The notes beneath the pieces were generated by a model. It saw only the letters and a list, made by a program, of their open reading frames with translations. It did no database searches and was not told the DNA's origin. Of a stretch of DNA of 64,000 nt, positions 1 through 10,584 are shown piece after piece; the stretch's first letter is position 1, and each line of letters begins with the position of its first letter. The stretch covers positions 26,451,366 to 26,515,365 of the forward strand of contig NC_088777.1 of NCBI RefSeq assembly GCF_954871325.1, written 5' to 3'. Origin of the DNA: Gordionus sp. m RMFG-2023. Lineage: Eukaryota > Nematomorpha > Gordioida > Chordodea > Parachordodidae. Made by a program: the position numbers and the translations under genes.

Positions 1-8
1 ATAGGGAA

Positions 9-224
9 TTAAAATTTATAAAAAATATATTTTCGAGTACTTTCTGCTTTAATTCTACATCTCTGATGTGGTTTTTTTAAGCCTTTTGGTTTTAAAACAG
101 ATATAGTTTTTTCTAATAAATGTAATTTATCTTTGCTTTGACTATTAAATAAATTAATTAATGTATCATGACAATCTACCGATTCGGTTAAATAATTGCG
201 ATGTTCATTATTTAAAAAATCCAT
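9..224 (-). CDS. short unassigned ORF
   Basis: This is a 71-residue open frame starting at Met and rich in Lys, Leu and Asn, with a basic C-terminal half containing LKPKGLKKPHQRCRIK. I recognise no family. It ends at the window edge just upstream of the satellite array, so it could be a chance frame in AT-rich DNA, an exon or a transposon remnant. It has no signal peptide or membrane segment. Its codon use looks like that of the surrounding AT-rich DNA. Confidence 0.15.
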   Translation of the reverse strand: MDFLNNEHRNYLTESVDCHDTLINLFNSQSKDKLHLLEKTISVLKPKGLKKPHQRCRIKAESTRKYIFYKF

Positions 225-1660
225 TTCGATATTTTATTAATATTAGATATTTACTATTTTTTATAACATTTTATGATAAAATATTTACGATTTTTATGAC
301 ACAATAAGGAAAATGTTATTTAACATATTCAAAAATAATATTTTTTTATTTTATGATAAACAATAAACATTAAATATATTCGATCTCTATTAATATCATA
401 TATTTAGGATTTTTTTATAACATTTCTTTATACACTAAGCAGTGTCTACATGACAGAATTTTCACTGGATGCAAACCCCCCTTCAAAAACTTTTGCCTAC
501 CCCCCTAAAAAAATTATGCCATCTTAGGCGGCGATGTTTCTCCATTATTATTTCCACTTTTTAAATTATAATGATAATCTTTTCAGAGAATTTATAAAGA
601 TTAACTTAAATTAATCTATCTCTATTACCTATTATCAATATTTTGTAAATATAAAGGATTTATTTTTAGATAATAAATTCAATTAAAACCTCCATTATTT
701 ACAATAAATTCATTATTATAGCATTATGAGCTTGCTGAAATATCTAAACCTTTTAAATGCAGAATTTGGAAAACAATGTATATGATTGTTTGCAATATAT
801 AGATTTGGTCGATGAATTGTATTATAATAGTTCTATAATAAAAGTATTAATTTCTACAGCAATAAATTTGTCCTATTTCATCTCAAATTTAATAGATAAC
901 CCTCCAAAAAATTTATCCTACCCCCATTAAAGCCGCCTACCCTTTACCCTCCTCAAAAAAATAGGATGCAAACTGTTCCTACCCCTCCCGCTCATGTAGA
1001 CGCTGACACTAAGTCAAAATTTATCAAACACATTCAAAAATATTATTTTTTTATTTTATGATAAAAATTAAATATATTCGATATTTTATTAATATTGGAT
1101 ATTTATGATTTTTTATAGTATTTCTTGATACAATAAGGCAAAAATTTTTAAACTCACTCAAAAATATTATTTTTTTATTTTATGATAAACATTAAATATA
1201 TTCGATATTCTATTAATATTGGATATTGGATATTTACGATTTTTATAGCATTTCTTGATACAATAAGGCAAATGTTATTTAACACATTCTAAAATATTAT
1301 TTTTTTTATTTAATGATAAAAATTAAAAATTAAATATATTCATTCTATTAATATTGGATATTTACGATTTTTATAGCATTTCTTGATACAATAAGGCAAA
1401 ATTCATTAAACTCATTGAAAAATATTATTTATTTTATTTTATGATAAACATTGAATATATTCGATATTCTATTAATATTTGATATTTACGATTTTTTTAG
1501 CATTTCTTGATACAATAAGGCAAAAGTTATTAAACACATTCAAAAATATTATTTTATGATAAAAATTAAATATATTCTTTCTAATAATATTGGATATTTA
1601 CGATTTTTTATGGCATTTCTTGATATAATAAGGCAAAAACACATTCAAAAATATTATTAA
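225..1660. repeat. AT-rich satellite, unit about 115-133 bp, seven copies
   Basis: A recurring block (TATATTCGATATTCTATTAA, then ATTTACGATTTTTATAG, then GATACAATAAGGCAAAA, then a run ending ATTTTATGATAAA) repeats head to tail. The anchor GATACAATAAGG or a variant occurs near 298, 431, 1131, 1257, 1385, 1509 and 1624. The spacing is 115-133 bp once the MITE at 440-1,005 is removed. Copies have diverged by point changes and small indels. There is no coding potential. It looks like a small satellite cluster. Confidence 0.8.
440..1005. mobile_element. hAT-type MITE with 8-bp target duplication
   Basis: A 566-bp insert interrupts one satellite unit. It begins CAGTGTCTACATGA and ends TCATGTAGACGCTG, which form near-perfect terminal inverted repeats. 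ACACTAAG flanks it exactly on both sides (432-439 and 1,006-1,013). CAGTG-like ends with an 8-bp duplication are the signature of the hAT superfamily. It has no transposase frame, so it is non-autonomous. Pyrimidine-rich runs (ACCCCCC, ACCCCTCCC) and the motif GGATGCAAAC lie near both ends. Confidence 0.85.
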
Positions 1661-1744
1661 TCATCTCTATTGATTATATGAAATAAAAAATATTATAATA
1701 ATTACCATATGATAAAATTTTATAAAAAAAACGATTTTAATTTT

Positions 1745-3045
1745 ACAAATTAATATCTTGATGAAAAATAGGAACACCATGTCTGCTGGACAAGGAGGGA
1801 AAAGGGAGAGTTTCGAAGAAATACTTGTAGTTCCTCCTTAGGATTTCGAATTAGATTTTTGGTTTAAGAGATAGGGACTCGTTTTTGACCCCTGTCCTTA
1901 ATGCAATTCTTCTATCCAATTGATTAAGAACTTTAGGGATTGGGGACTGGGGTTTCCCAGAATGCTAAAAATTAGGGGAATGAATATAAAAGAATTAGGG
2001 AGGGATCTATATTTTTAAACTTATTGATTTATTGGAGTTCCAAGGGGTCATTTCCGTTAGCCGGAAAGGAGGTATCACACAAGACATCCCAGACAAATCT
2101 TTTGCCGCCGTGCCAAGACGTCAAAGACATTCAGTCGGGACGCTTACCATCCGCATTTAGGAGACCTAAAGGCTCCAAACTATTGGGGAAACCGGCCGAA
2201 ATCAAGGCTTTGCCGATTAACCTATTAAGGTTGTCGTGCCTCAAGGCCACTGACTTTGAGACAAGAAAAACAATGTCTTGAGAAGGGATCAACCTGTTTA
2301 CAACAGGCAGCACAGGTGTCCACAGATGGGATAAGACAACCAAGTCTATGGTCAATGGCAGTTTGAAACTCATCGTCTGTGAGTAACGTTTTCTTTTTAC
2401 AACTCGGAATCGCGTCTAGCCATTCATGGCCGTTAGAATTTTTTTTTTGCGTTTCTGAGCAGTTTAAGGTTAGTTAGATCGGGACACAGACAAAGTTTTT
2501 CAAATGCGCATTGAAGTATAGGGACCAGGAAGCTATTTAGATGACTGGAAACGGGCTGCTAGGATCCTTGGATAGCTAGAGTAAGTTATTCTTGTTTAGC
2601 TGAAGATAAAAGGGGATCGTCCAACTTGATAAGCAAGGAAATAGAATCGTTAAAGGATATCCGAGATGAAAGGAAGCACGCTATTGCCATAAGAAATGGG
2701 GAGGGGGGTGAAAATCCAAGTCCTCCCATGCAAGCGGGCATAGAGGCGAAGGACCAATTAAAATAGAAAAACTTTAAGACTAAAAGGGATTCGATAAAAT
2801 GTTTAAATTTTAATTCGAAGGCCTTAAGGAGGGTATTATACTGGAAAACCGAGAAATATTTAAATATGAGTAAGAATTTCGGTAGGAAAAGACATTTTTT
2901 AGTGAGGAAAAAGAACTGATGCTTGAAAAGATGAGGAAGATTCTTGAGTGAATTGAAAAGAATTTGAATCCAATCGTCAAAAAAATTTTGACAAAAGGAA
3001 GTTGAAAGACCGATAGGAGAACCTAAAAGACAGAGTTCCTAGTAC
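1745..3045 (-). pseudogene. R2-like LINE linker and restriction-like endonuclease segment
   Basis: Minus-strand reading resumes right of the solo LTR with a segment like LCLLGSPIG, then a GGLGF motif near 2,700. A decayed Cys/His motif region follows near 2,290-2,330, then the conserved stretch NRLIGKALISAGFPNSLEP and GKRPD at 2,131-2,145. A stop follows immediately where the family has Gly. The same frame then continues through LTSWHGGKRFVWDV near 2,080-2,110. The PD...WD pairing matches the PD-(D/E)XK restriction-like endonuclease of R2-type LINEs. The conserved tail (RIALRTGVKNESLSL, then FFETLPFPPCP) runs to about 1,750. Several stops and at least two frame changes occur. Confidence 0.65.
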
Positions 3046-3050
3046 GGAAT

Positions 3051-3545
3051 TGTCACAATGACATGTTTGTCATTGTGCATCACAACCTAAATATAAAAAT
3101 AGAAAACAAATATATATATATAAAAGGAAATTAATAATAATTAGGAATTACGAAATCATAAAATCAACTTTAATTCTTTATTCAAAATTATAATAGTAAA
3201 AATCATAAAAAATAAAATAAAATATAATTAAAAGTAAATTTTAGTTAAAATAATAATTCCCTTTTTTCGCATCATAATTTCTCCCTTATATATCCTTTTT
3301 CTTTAATCAACATTTACATAGTCTCACTAGCGAAGAATAAAAAGTTCTACATCCCACTTGTTAAAACTGTTAAAGTATGAAAAAATCTACAAATCTCACG
3401 CGTTTTTTTCTCATTTACATAGACGGGGATATTTTAATAACACATTATTTTTGTTTACGATTTGCATAATGCATTTTTTTGTAAAGTAAAACTGCAACTT
3501 TTACGATTTGCATAATGCATTTTTTTGTAAAGTAAAACTGCAACA
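3051..3545 (+). repeat. solo LTR of a Ty3-like family
   Basis: This 495-bp block starts TGTCACAATGACATG and ends ACTGCAACA. The 5-bp duplication GGAAT stands directly outside both ends (3,046-3,050 and 3,546-3,550). It lies inside the R2-like LINE. Its last ~190 bp match the LTR-like block at 17,330-17,504, including AAAAATCTAC, CACGCGTTTT and ATAATGCATTTTTTT. A ~45-bp terminal segment is tandemly doubled. Loss of the internal region by LTR-LTR recombination is the usual origin of such solo LTRs. Confidence 0.75.
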
Positions 3546-4426
3546 GGAATGATTATAAAATCTGGGTGAGGGATAAAGTCCTTATTGTTGAGAGAAGAAA
3601 TTTCACACTTTTTTCTATTTAGGGAAAGACCGATTTTCGAGGCTTCCATTTCAATGTATTCGATGGCCGACAAAACATTGGATAAAGAACCACCAAAAGA
3701 GCCATCGTCGAGATACCATAAATTAAGGTCTAATTTGAAATCAGGCTTTAAAATTTTAATCAAATCCTGAATCCCTATAGTAAAGAGCAAGGGATCTATT
3801 GAATCACCTTGCTGAATCCCCTCTTCAGAGGATATGGAAAATTCCTCGAATTTGAGTAAGAAATCTATAACAGGAATTAAGGAAATTCCAGTATTTGGGA
3901 AATGATGTAGAAAAGAGGGTAAGAATGCGCTCCTATGGATGCTGTTGAAGGTATTTCTGAAGTCTAACTTGCAGAAAACCTTATCCGCCTCAGTATTTAT
4001 AAAAATACGCACTGCGAGGCCACTTCGCACCCACTTCTCATTCCAAATCCTAAATGTGAGGGAAATAAGAGGGAACTGGTTTTCGGCCGGATCATATTTA
4101 CAATAGCCTTAGCGACTAATTGACGGAAGAATGACCCTATGGTTATGTGTCTAATGCCACCATCCGGCTTGGTTAAAGAAACAAGACGTGCGCCAAAAAG
4201 AATAGGATTACAATGAGGAACTTCGCATAAGAGGATATTATTGCAAAGTTCAGTTAATGATTTCAGCAGAGGGTCAATAAAACCACTATAAGGGCACTGA
4301 ATTAAATCAACAAAAAATCCAGGTCTGAAACCGTCCCACCCACCTGTCGTCCCTTTTTTAAAGGAATTCAAGCACTTAAGTACTTCATCACAGGTAAAGG
4401 GAATAGGGGAAGAGACATGCGGGTAA
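3546..4426 (-). pseudogene. R2-like LINE reverse transcriptase segment
   Basis: Two overlapping frames (4,371-3,997 and 4,030-3,455) cover RT. The first has GGWDGFRPGFF, then FGARLVSLTKPDGGIRHI and SHLGFGMRSGCEVA. The second has CKLDFRNTFNSIHR (catalytic Asp in the DF motif), EEGIQQGDSIDPLLFTIGIQ and the active site LWYLDDGSFGG near 3,700-3,715. The YLDD box and the QGD box are intact. One frameshift near 4,000-4,030 separates the halves. After position 3,546 the longer frame runs into the inserted LTR and its last residues are not LINE-derived. The family is non-LTR, as shown by the continuous link to the endonuclease domain downstream. Confidence 0.75.
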
Positions 4427-4986
4427 AAAAATATTATATTTAAAAAAATATTATATTTAAAAAAATATTATATTTAAAAAAATATTATATTTAAAAAAAT
4501 ATTATATTTAAAAAAATATTATATTTAAAAAAATATTATATTTAAAAAAATATTATATTTAAAAAAATATTATATTTAAAAAAATATTATATTTAAAAAA
4601 ATATTATATTTAAAAAAATATTATATTTAAAAAAATATTATATTTAAAAAAATATTATATTTAAAAAAATATTATATTTAAAAAAATATTATATTTAAAA
4701 AAATATTATATTTAAAAAAATATTATATTTAAAAAATATTGTATTTGATTATATTTAAAAAATATTATATTTAATTATATTTAAAAAATATTATATTTAA
4801 TTATTTTTAAAAAATATTATATTTAAAAAATATTATATTTAAAAAATATTATATTAAAAAATATTATATTTAAAAAATATTATATTTAAAAAATATTATA
4901 TTTAAAAAATATTATATTTAAAAAATATTATATTTAAAAAATATTATATTTAAAAAATATTATATTTAAAAAATATTATATTTAAA
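4427..4986. repeat. 17-bp AT minisatellite, about 33 copies
   Basis: The unit AAAAAAATATTATATTT repeats almost perfectly to about 4,735. It then continues as a 16-bp variant with one fewer A, broken by a short variant stretch (TTGATTATATTT) near 4,745-4,810. The perfect first half suggests recent expansion. It abuts the truncated 5' end of the LINE. Confidence 0.95.
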
Positions 4987-5199
4987 AACATTATATTATT
5001 ATAAAAAAAATGTTATAAATGAATCAACTAAAATATTAATCTTATAAAATTATTAATAATAAGGAAAAATTATTAATAAAATAACATATAGGCAATTTGT
5101 ACATTGCGAAATAACAATTCACCCTGCCTACCACTATAACACTTTGCCGAAAAAAAATCAGGCAATGTACACATTGCCGAAAATAACACATTAACGCTA
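4987..5199. other. AT-rich spacer with near-palindromic GGCAATGT motifs
   Basis: GGCAATTTGTACATTGC (near 5,092) and GGCAATGTACACATTGCC (near 5,161) are diverged copies of one quasi-palindrome, each followed by GAAA(A)TAAC. They may be the ends of a small foldback element, but no target duplication is clear. Nothing else is seen here. Confidence 0.4.
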
Positions 5200-5404
5200 A
5201 CATATATTAATTTTAATATTATATAAATATTTTTATTATATATGCTTATACATATGATATAAAATTTGCACTTAAATATTTCTATTTTTTAGATAAAAAG
5301 CGTTTAATAAAGGTATATCAAAATGTATCTTAAAAAGTATCTATAAACATATACAAATACCTATGAAATAGTGTATAGATATAGATACTTTTTATACAAC
5401 TCTT
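5200..5404. mobile_element. terminal fragment of the CAGAGTTGTTAA hAT family
   Basis: This stretch aligns by eye with the right end of the hAT at 55,011-57,918. Shared landmarks in order are AAAAAGCGTT, GTATATCAAA, TGTATCTTAAAAAGTATCTA, a run of GATA-type repeats, and a terminus reading ATACAACTCT, close to TTAACAACTCTG. Only this end is present, so it is a broken copy. Confidence 0.55.
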
Positions 5405-5439
5405 ATAATCTTAATAAATTTTCAATAATATAATTACAA

Positions 5440-5864
5440 TTATTGAAAAAATTTTTTATTTAAAAAAAGTAAGGAAAAAATATAATATATAAAATTTTTT
5501 TCTCTTTTAATTTATTAAAAAATGAGCATTTTTTTTGCTTCTCCAATGCTTATTTTTTAAACGTAAAATTACTAATACATTGGCATGATTTTCTCTTTAT
5601 TTATTTAAAAAATAAGCAATATTAAATGCCACCCTCATGTATTTTTTTTAACGCAGTAAATATAATAGTAAATTTTTTAATGTAATAAAAATAATAGTAA
5701 TTCTTCTTTTCTTAACGTAGTAAAAATAATATTAATTTTTTTAATGACAGATTAGTTTATTTTAAACATATTATAAAAATTATATTAAGTTTATTTAAGG
5801 ATTTTATAGGAAAAATTTCAAGGTAAGCAATGCTTCTATTGCTTCTACGGAAGCTTCGTCATTG
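5440..5864 (-). mobile_element. 5' fragment of the CARTGACGAAG hAT family
   Basis: On the minus strand it starts CAATGACGAAGCTTCCGTAG and continues with GAAGCATTGCTTACC, a few units of the TTAAAAAAATTA tandem array, then ATAAGCAATGG-like and AGAAAAATTTT blocks. This matches the first ~800 bp of the hAT at 11,614-13,272 with fewer internal repeats. It stops near 5,440 before any transposase C-terminus. No second terminus is visible. Confidence 0.65.
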
Positions 5865-6719
5865 TTATAAAATATAATTCATATTTTAAGTTGGATCTTT
5901 CTTTTATCTTATAAGGTATAATTAGTTATTGCTAGACACAGTGATCGCTAAAAAATATATTTGAAGGACTCTAAATATAAAGAATCTTAATATCATATTT
6001 ATAAAAGCTTATAAATTGAACAATAAGCTTAAGATATTTGAGCATATAAATTTTAAGCTTAAGCGAAATTTAGCGAATAGACCGACAAAAATTATAACTT
6101 ATAAATAATAAAGATGGTACAATACTAAAGTATTCTACATACGGCGCAGTACAAAAGCTACGAATACCAGATAGAAATCGAGTTATATATTAAATATTTT
6201 GAATTCTTCTGCAACGTTCAAAAAATTAAACCAAATTATAAGACAATATTATTATATTATATGGATAGAGAAAATTTTGGTAAAAATTAAAAACTATATT
6301 CCAAATGTGTAGAAAATTTTGATTCAAAGAGACAGTAAATATTTTTTAAATTTCAAGAAACTATCCACTTTATTGCGTGAAATGTCTAAAAATGGCTAAT
6401 TATTCTGACAATGAAAGTAGTGACAATGACAATGACAAATTGAAAGTGAAAATAAAATAAATTATCTTAATAAAATATAGAAGGTCAATTTTAAATATTT
6501 TGGCGATATTTAGAAAATTGTTTTAAGGGGAAATTGAAAAAATAAGAGTAAATGAATATAAAATGTTCCATTAGCAATCTGGAAGTGCCCTGGATAAATA
6601 CAAGGACAAAATTACCCCGGACAAAAATACCCCAGGGCAAAAAGACTTTAATAAAAATTTTGCTTAGAAAAGAGAAAAGTTATAAAAATATAATTCATTT
6701 TTTCCAAGCATATGTTATT
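5865..6719. other. unassigned AT-rich stretch
   Basis: No open frame of note and no family match is seen. Short direct repeats of AAGCTTA-type words occur near 6,005-6,065, and GACAATGA repeats near 6,407-6,435. The last part may be leader sequence of the Ty3-like fossil that follows. Confidence 0.3.
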
Positions 6720-9305
6720 TTTAATTTTTAAATAGAGGTAGATAAATATGGAAAAGTTAGAAGTAATACCCTGATGATGTAGATGGATCATTGGTTATTT
6801 TTGATCAAGTATTTCAATTAGCTGTGCGAACTTGCTATGTAAGAAGTCCTAGAAATGGATATAAATATAAATAATGTAAATGTATAAAATGAAAATTTGA
6901 CTAATATAGGTAAACATGAAGAAATTTAAATAAATAATTAAGAGGGAATTCAATAATTATAATAATGCAAAAAGGAATAATAATGATATTGACAGTTATT
7001 CTAAATTTAATTATGTTGAAAATAAATTAATGAAAAAAAGGAATAATAATGATTATGAAAGTTACTCTAAATTAACTATGTTAAAAATAAATTTAATAAT
7101 GATTGTAATGATAATGACAATTATCCTAAGTCTAACTATGCTGCCAAAAATTTTAACAATATTTATAATGATAGGAAGAATTAACTCATTGTTATAAATG
7201 TGGGATTTATCACAATAATTTTAGTTGTAAAGCATAATGTGGTTTGTCATAAGTGTGTAAGGAAATGACGTTTTCTAAAATGTGTTTGATCCATTCGATT
7301 AATAATATTAGTTTGACTAACAAAGCCACAATAGTAGCTGAAATTAACAATCATAATATCAAGTTTATTTTTGTTCATTAATTAATGAGAAAATATGGGA
7401 GATGATAGGCTACCCCACCCCATGATTACAACTAGGTGAACAGATCTGTAACTATGATCTAAATCCCATTAAAGCTTAGGTACTACATTTTTATATGTAA
7501 AAATAAATCGGATCTGAAATTGAGGGTCACAGTGATGGCGGAGAATCAGAAATGCATTTTTGGCCTTACGTGGATAACAGCATTTAATTTTATCTGAAGA
7601 GGTGCAGATTAATGAAATTAAGGTAACAAATGTGAATATGGTTAAATTAAATAATAAAAATAGAGATCAGTATAAAAATTTACTTCATTCCGAGTGAGGT
7701 GGTAAAATAAAGACTATCCAAGTTGAAATCCATGTTAGCAAGAATGCAATTTCAGTTTTAGGACCGAGAAGAGTTCATTTTTTGTTGCATAAATATGAGA
7801 CTTAAATTGATAGATCAATTAAGGAAGAAATAATTGAACCCATTATTCCATATATTGAAAGATGTGTTCACAAAAAAGGTGAATGTAAAAAGGCAGGTAA
7901 ATCGATCCGCGGGGCTTTAATATAACATTAAAATCTAATTTAATTTAAGGCAGATATTGCCAACCTTTGATGATTTAATAGGGAAAATTAAAGGTGCAAC
8001 ACATTTTTCTATAATTGATTTAAATGATGTATATCTGCAACTGGAGATGGAACCAGAATCACGAGAATTTTTTGTAATCGCTACCCATCTGGTATTAACG
8101 ATACAAAAGACTGTCATTTGGGATAGCGTTGGCTCCTATGGTTTTTCTACACCCTATGGAGTACTTGCTAAATAGAATTTTATATTGTGGCATTTTCCTT
8201 GACGATATTATTGTGTCTATACCGACAATTGATGAGCATAAGAAATTATTTGCTATTTTAAATAAGTTTGACCATGCCGATATACGATTAAATTAGACAA
8301 ATTAAAATTATTCCAAACCAAAGTCATCTATCTGGGCTACGAAATAGATTCTTACGGGATATACTTAGTGGAGGACAAAATACCAACGATAAAAATGTTT
8401 TGACGACCTAAAAACATCATAGAACTAAAATGATTTTTAGGGATGCTCACTTTTTATGAAAATTTAATCCAATTTTTACACGCAAAAGTGGCAATATTAC
8501 ATAATTGACGTGTAAATAACATGGAGCTGGTGATCAGAAGAATAAAATAATAATTTCAAAGAAGCAAAAAAATTTTTGAATGATGATCGTGTTCTGATGC
8601 CCTATGATGAAAACCTAACTTTAATCACTTGTGACGTTTCAAAAAGAAGTTCGGGGGTGGCTATCGGCCAGGATTCAGATAACAGCGTTATTCGTTTAAT
8701 GGCATATGCATCTCGAAAGTTAAATGAATATGCAGTTATTGATCGAGAAGCTTAGGCGATAATATTCGCAGTAAAAAAAATTCACTAGTACATTTATGTA
8801 AGGAAAATCATGGTAATAACTGACCATCGACCTCTTCTACATATTTTTGAAGAAAATCGTATTCTCCCCAAAATGGTTAATCACCGTTTAATACGTTGGA
8901 GGTAATTATTGTCAAGTTCTGATTATGATATTCAGTATAGGCCAGGGAAATTAAATACAATTATGTCCTATTTCGCGTGCCAACACAACAGGAAAAGATT
9001 TTATAAGAGGAGTGCGAGGTAAACCAATTAAATGTGTATATGTTGGAAGATCTTAATATAACGAGGAACGACTTGTGTCGTGAAATCAAAGCGGATAAAA
9101 TTTTTTGCCGTAAGCATATTTAAGAAATTCTGGCCGATGCGCAAAATAGAGAACGACATAAAACCTTTTTGGAATAAAAGGAAGATTTATAGGTTGAAAG
9201 AGTAATATATTGGAGAAGTCATATCATCCCAACAAAATGTGTTAAAAATATTTTATAAATACTACATTCGGGTCATCCGGGAGTTACATGGACAAGGTAT
9301 TACGC
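6720..9305 (+). mobile_element. Ty3/gypsy-like fossil, old, broken
   Basis: Plus-strand pol remains run in Ty3 order. There is a zinc-knuckle-like CYKCGIYHNNFSC near 7,190, a protease-like stretch to about 7,600, and reverse transcriptase near 7,800-8,450 with FSIIDLNDVYLQL. RNase H follows near 8,600-8,980 with LITCDVSKRSSGVAIG and VITDHRPLLHIF, then the start of an integrase zinc region with HSGHPGV near 9,265. No LTRs are visible and the 3' part is missing beyond about 9,305. It is broken in many places (well over ten interruptions), so it is one of the older elements here. Confidence 0.7.
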
Positions 9306-10336
9306 TTGGTCAGTGACTAAATGACCGGGGGAGAGGAGGGTATGAGACATATTCCTCCAAGATATATTGCCATTTTGGGGGGTAAGTATTGATTTTGGAG
9401 ACTAGATATTGATTTTTGAAGGGTAGACATTACTTTTTGGTTAGTTTTTGACTTAAATTATAATCTACTTAAATCCAATAATTGTTACGACTATGATGTT
9501 TACGTTGATTTTATTCTAACAAATGTCAATTAAAGAAAAGAGATAATAATAAAAAACCATAAAATTTTTATTTTATAATTTTCAGTCTTTTTTATTTTTT
9601 ACAATAGTCTATTTATTTTGAAAGAAATATTGAAGTACACACAGACTTGCTTGTATTGAAATTCAGGCAGTTGGTAATGATTTTGTTATGGTAACCAAAT
9701 AAATACAACACACAAAAAATAAATTATTAAGACTAAGAGGTTAATATTATTACTATTTCTATAAATAATTTTAAAATATAGCTAATGGGGACATATTTTT
9801 TTAAAATTACTATACATATAGTTGTTTGGAAAAGAATAATCTTATAATTGATTTGTATAAAATGAAGAATTCAATAATTATGTTGAATAAAAAAACAAGT
9901 TGAGTAAATTATATTTTAAAATTATTATTTAGCTTTATAGATATAAAATGGTGTTATATAAATTAAAATATTGATATTCAATTTACTTGTAATATTATTC
10001 ATAATGTTTTGTAAACTTATTTTTGTAAAGGAAGTGTATATTTGAATATTAGCTCTTAACTTATATTTTTTTATATTTTTATATTATACAGAGCCATTCA
10101 AATCAGACAAGAGATATTTTATATATAAACCTGAATAACTTTTTTCCTAATAACCATTTTTATCATGGTGCTCGCGGAAAAAAATACTTTCCGGTTGAAA
10201 AAAAACTCTTACTTTTTTTTTCCACTTCCATTTTTTATAATGGTGAGATAAACATTTTAAAAATAAAAATATTCAAAATGAAATGGTCTTAGTATATTCC
10301 AACAACATATAAAGGTAAAAAAAACTTTTTCCTTAT
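9306..10336. other. unassigned AT-rich stretch, possible hAT-like end at its start
   Basis: CAGTGACTAAATGACCGGGG begins at 9,306 exactly where the Ty3-like similarity ends, and is followed by purine-rich GAGAGGAGGG. It resembles a hAT terminus, but I find no matching opposite end. A hairpin-prone pair, CCATTTTTATCATGGTG and CCATTTTTTATAATGGTG, lies near 10,153 and 10,230. Otherwise nothing is recognised. Confidence 0.3.
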
Positions 10337-10584
10337 TTGTTTATGTTCAAAAATCCAATTCTTAATACCCTATTCTTATGTATATATTTAAAATTCTTTA
10401 TATCCCGACAACAGTCTGTATATCCTGTTTATTATATGATACAATTGGCACCTACGATGTTGAGTATTTTAGAATCCCGAACTGGGGATTCTTACAGGTT
10501 AAAGATGAATTGCTCCACGAAAAATTTTACATATATGAGGAGACGAAAATTTTACAATTAACTTGCTTTTTGGTTAAAATCTGA
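10337..10584 (+). CDS. overlapping short ORFs, unassigned
   Basis: Two frames overlap here, of 74 and 68 residues. The second contains LLYDTIGTYDVEYFRIPNWG and ends FLVKI; it looks more protein-like than average for this DNA (Trp, Gly and Asp present). No family is recognised. It could be an exon, a transposon remnant or chance. Confidence 0.15.

Larger units (their letters stand above)
1745..4426 (-). mobile_element. R2-like LINE, 5'-truncated, split by a solo LTR
   Basis: Minus-strand coding similarity runs from about 4,426 down to about 1,745: reverse transcriptase, linker, Cys/His motif, then a restriction-like endonuclease. This is the order of early-branching LINEs (R2, CRE, NeSL, Hero type). 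The coding similarity is continuous across 3,051-3,545, where a solo LTR with its own target duplication has inserted. The 5' part is missing: the similarity stops where a 17-bp minisatellite begins at 4,427. Stops and frameshifts are scattered along it, so it is dead. A relative lies at 44,105-45,995. Confidence 0.75.

Noticed and set aside
2024-2281. 85-residue plus-strand frame
   Set aside because: It is the shadow of the LINE endonuclease region read on the minus strand.
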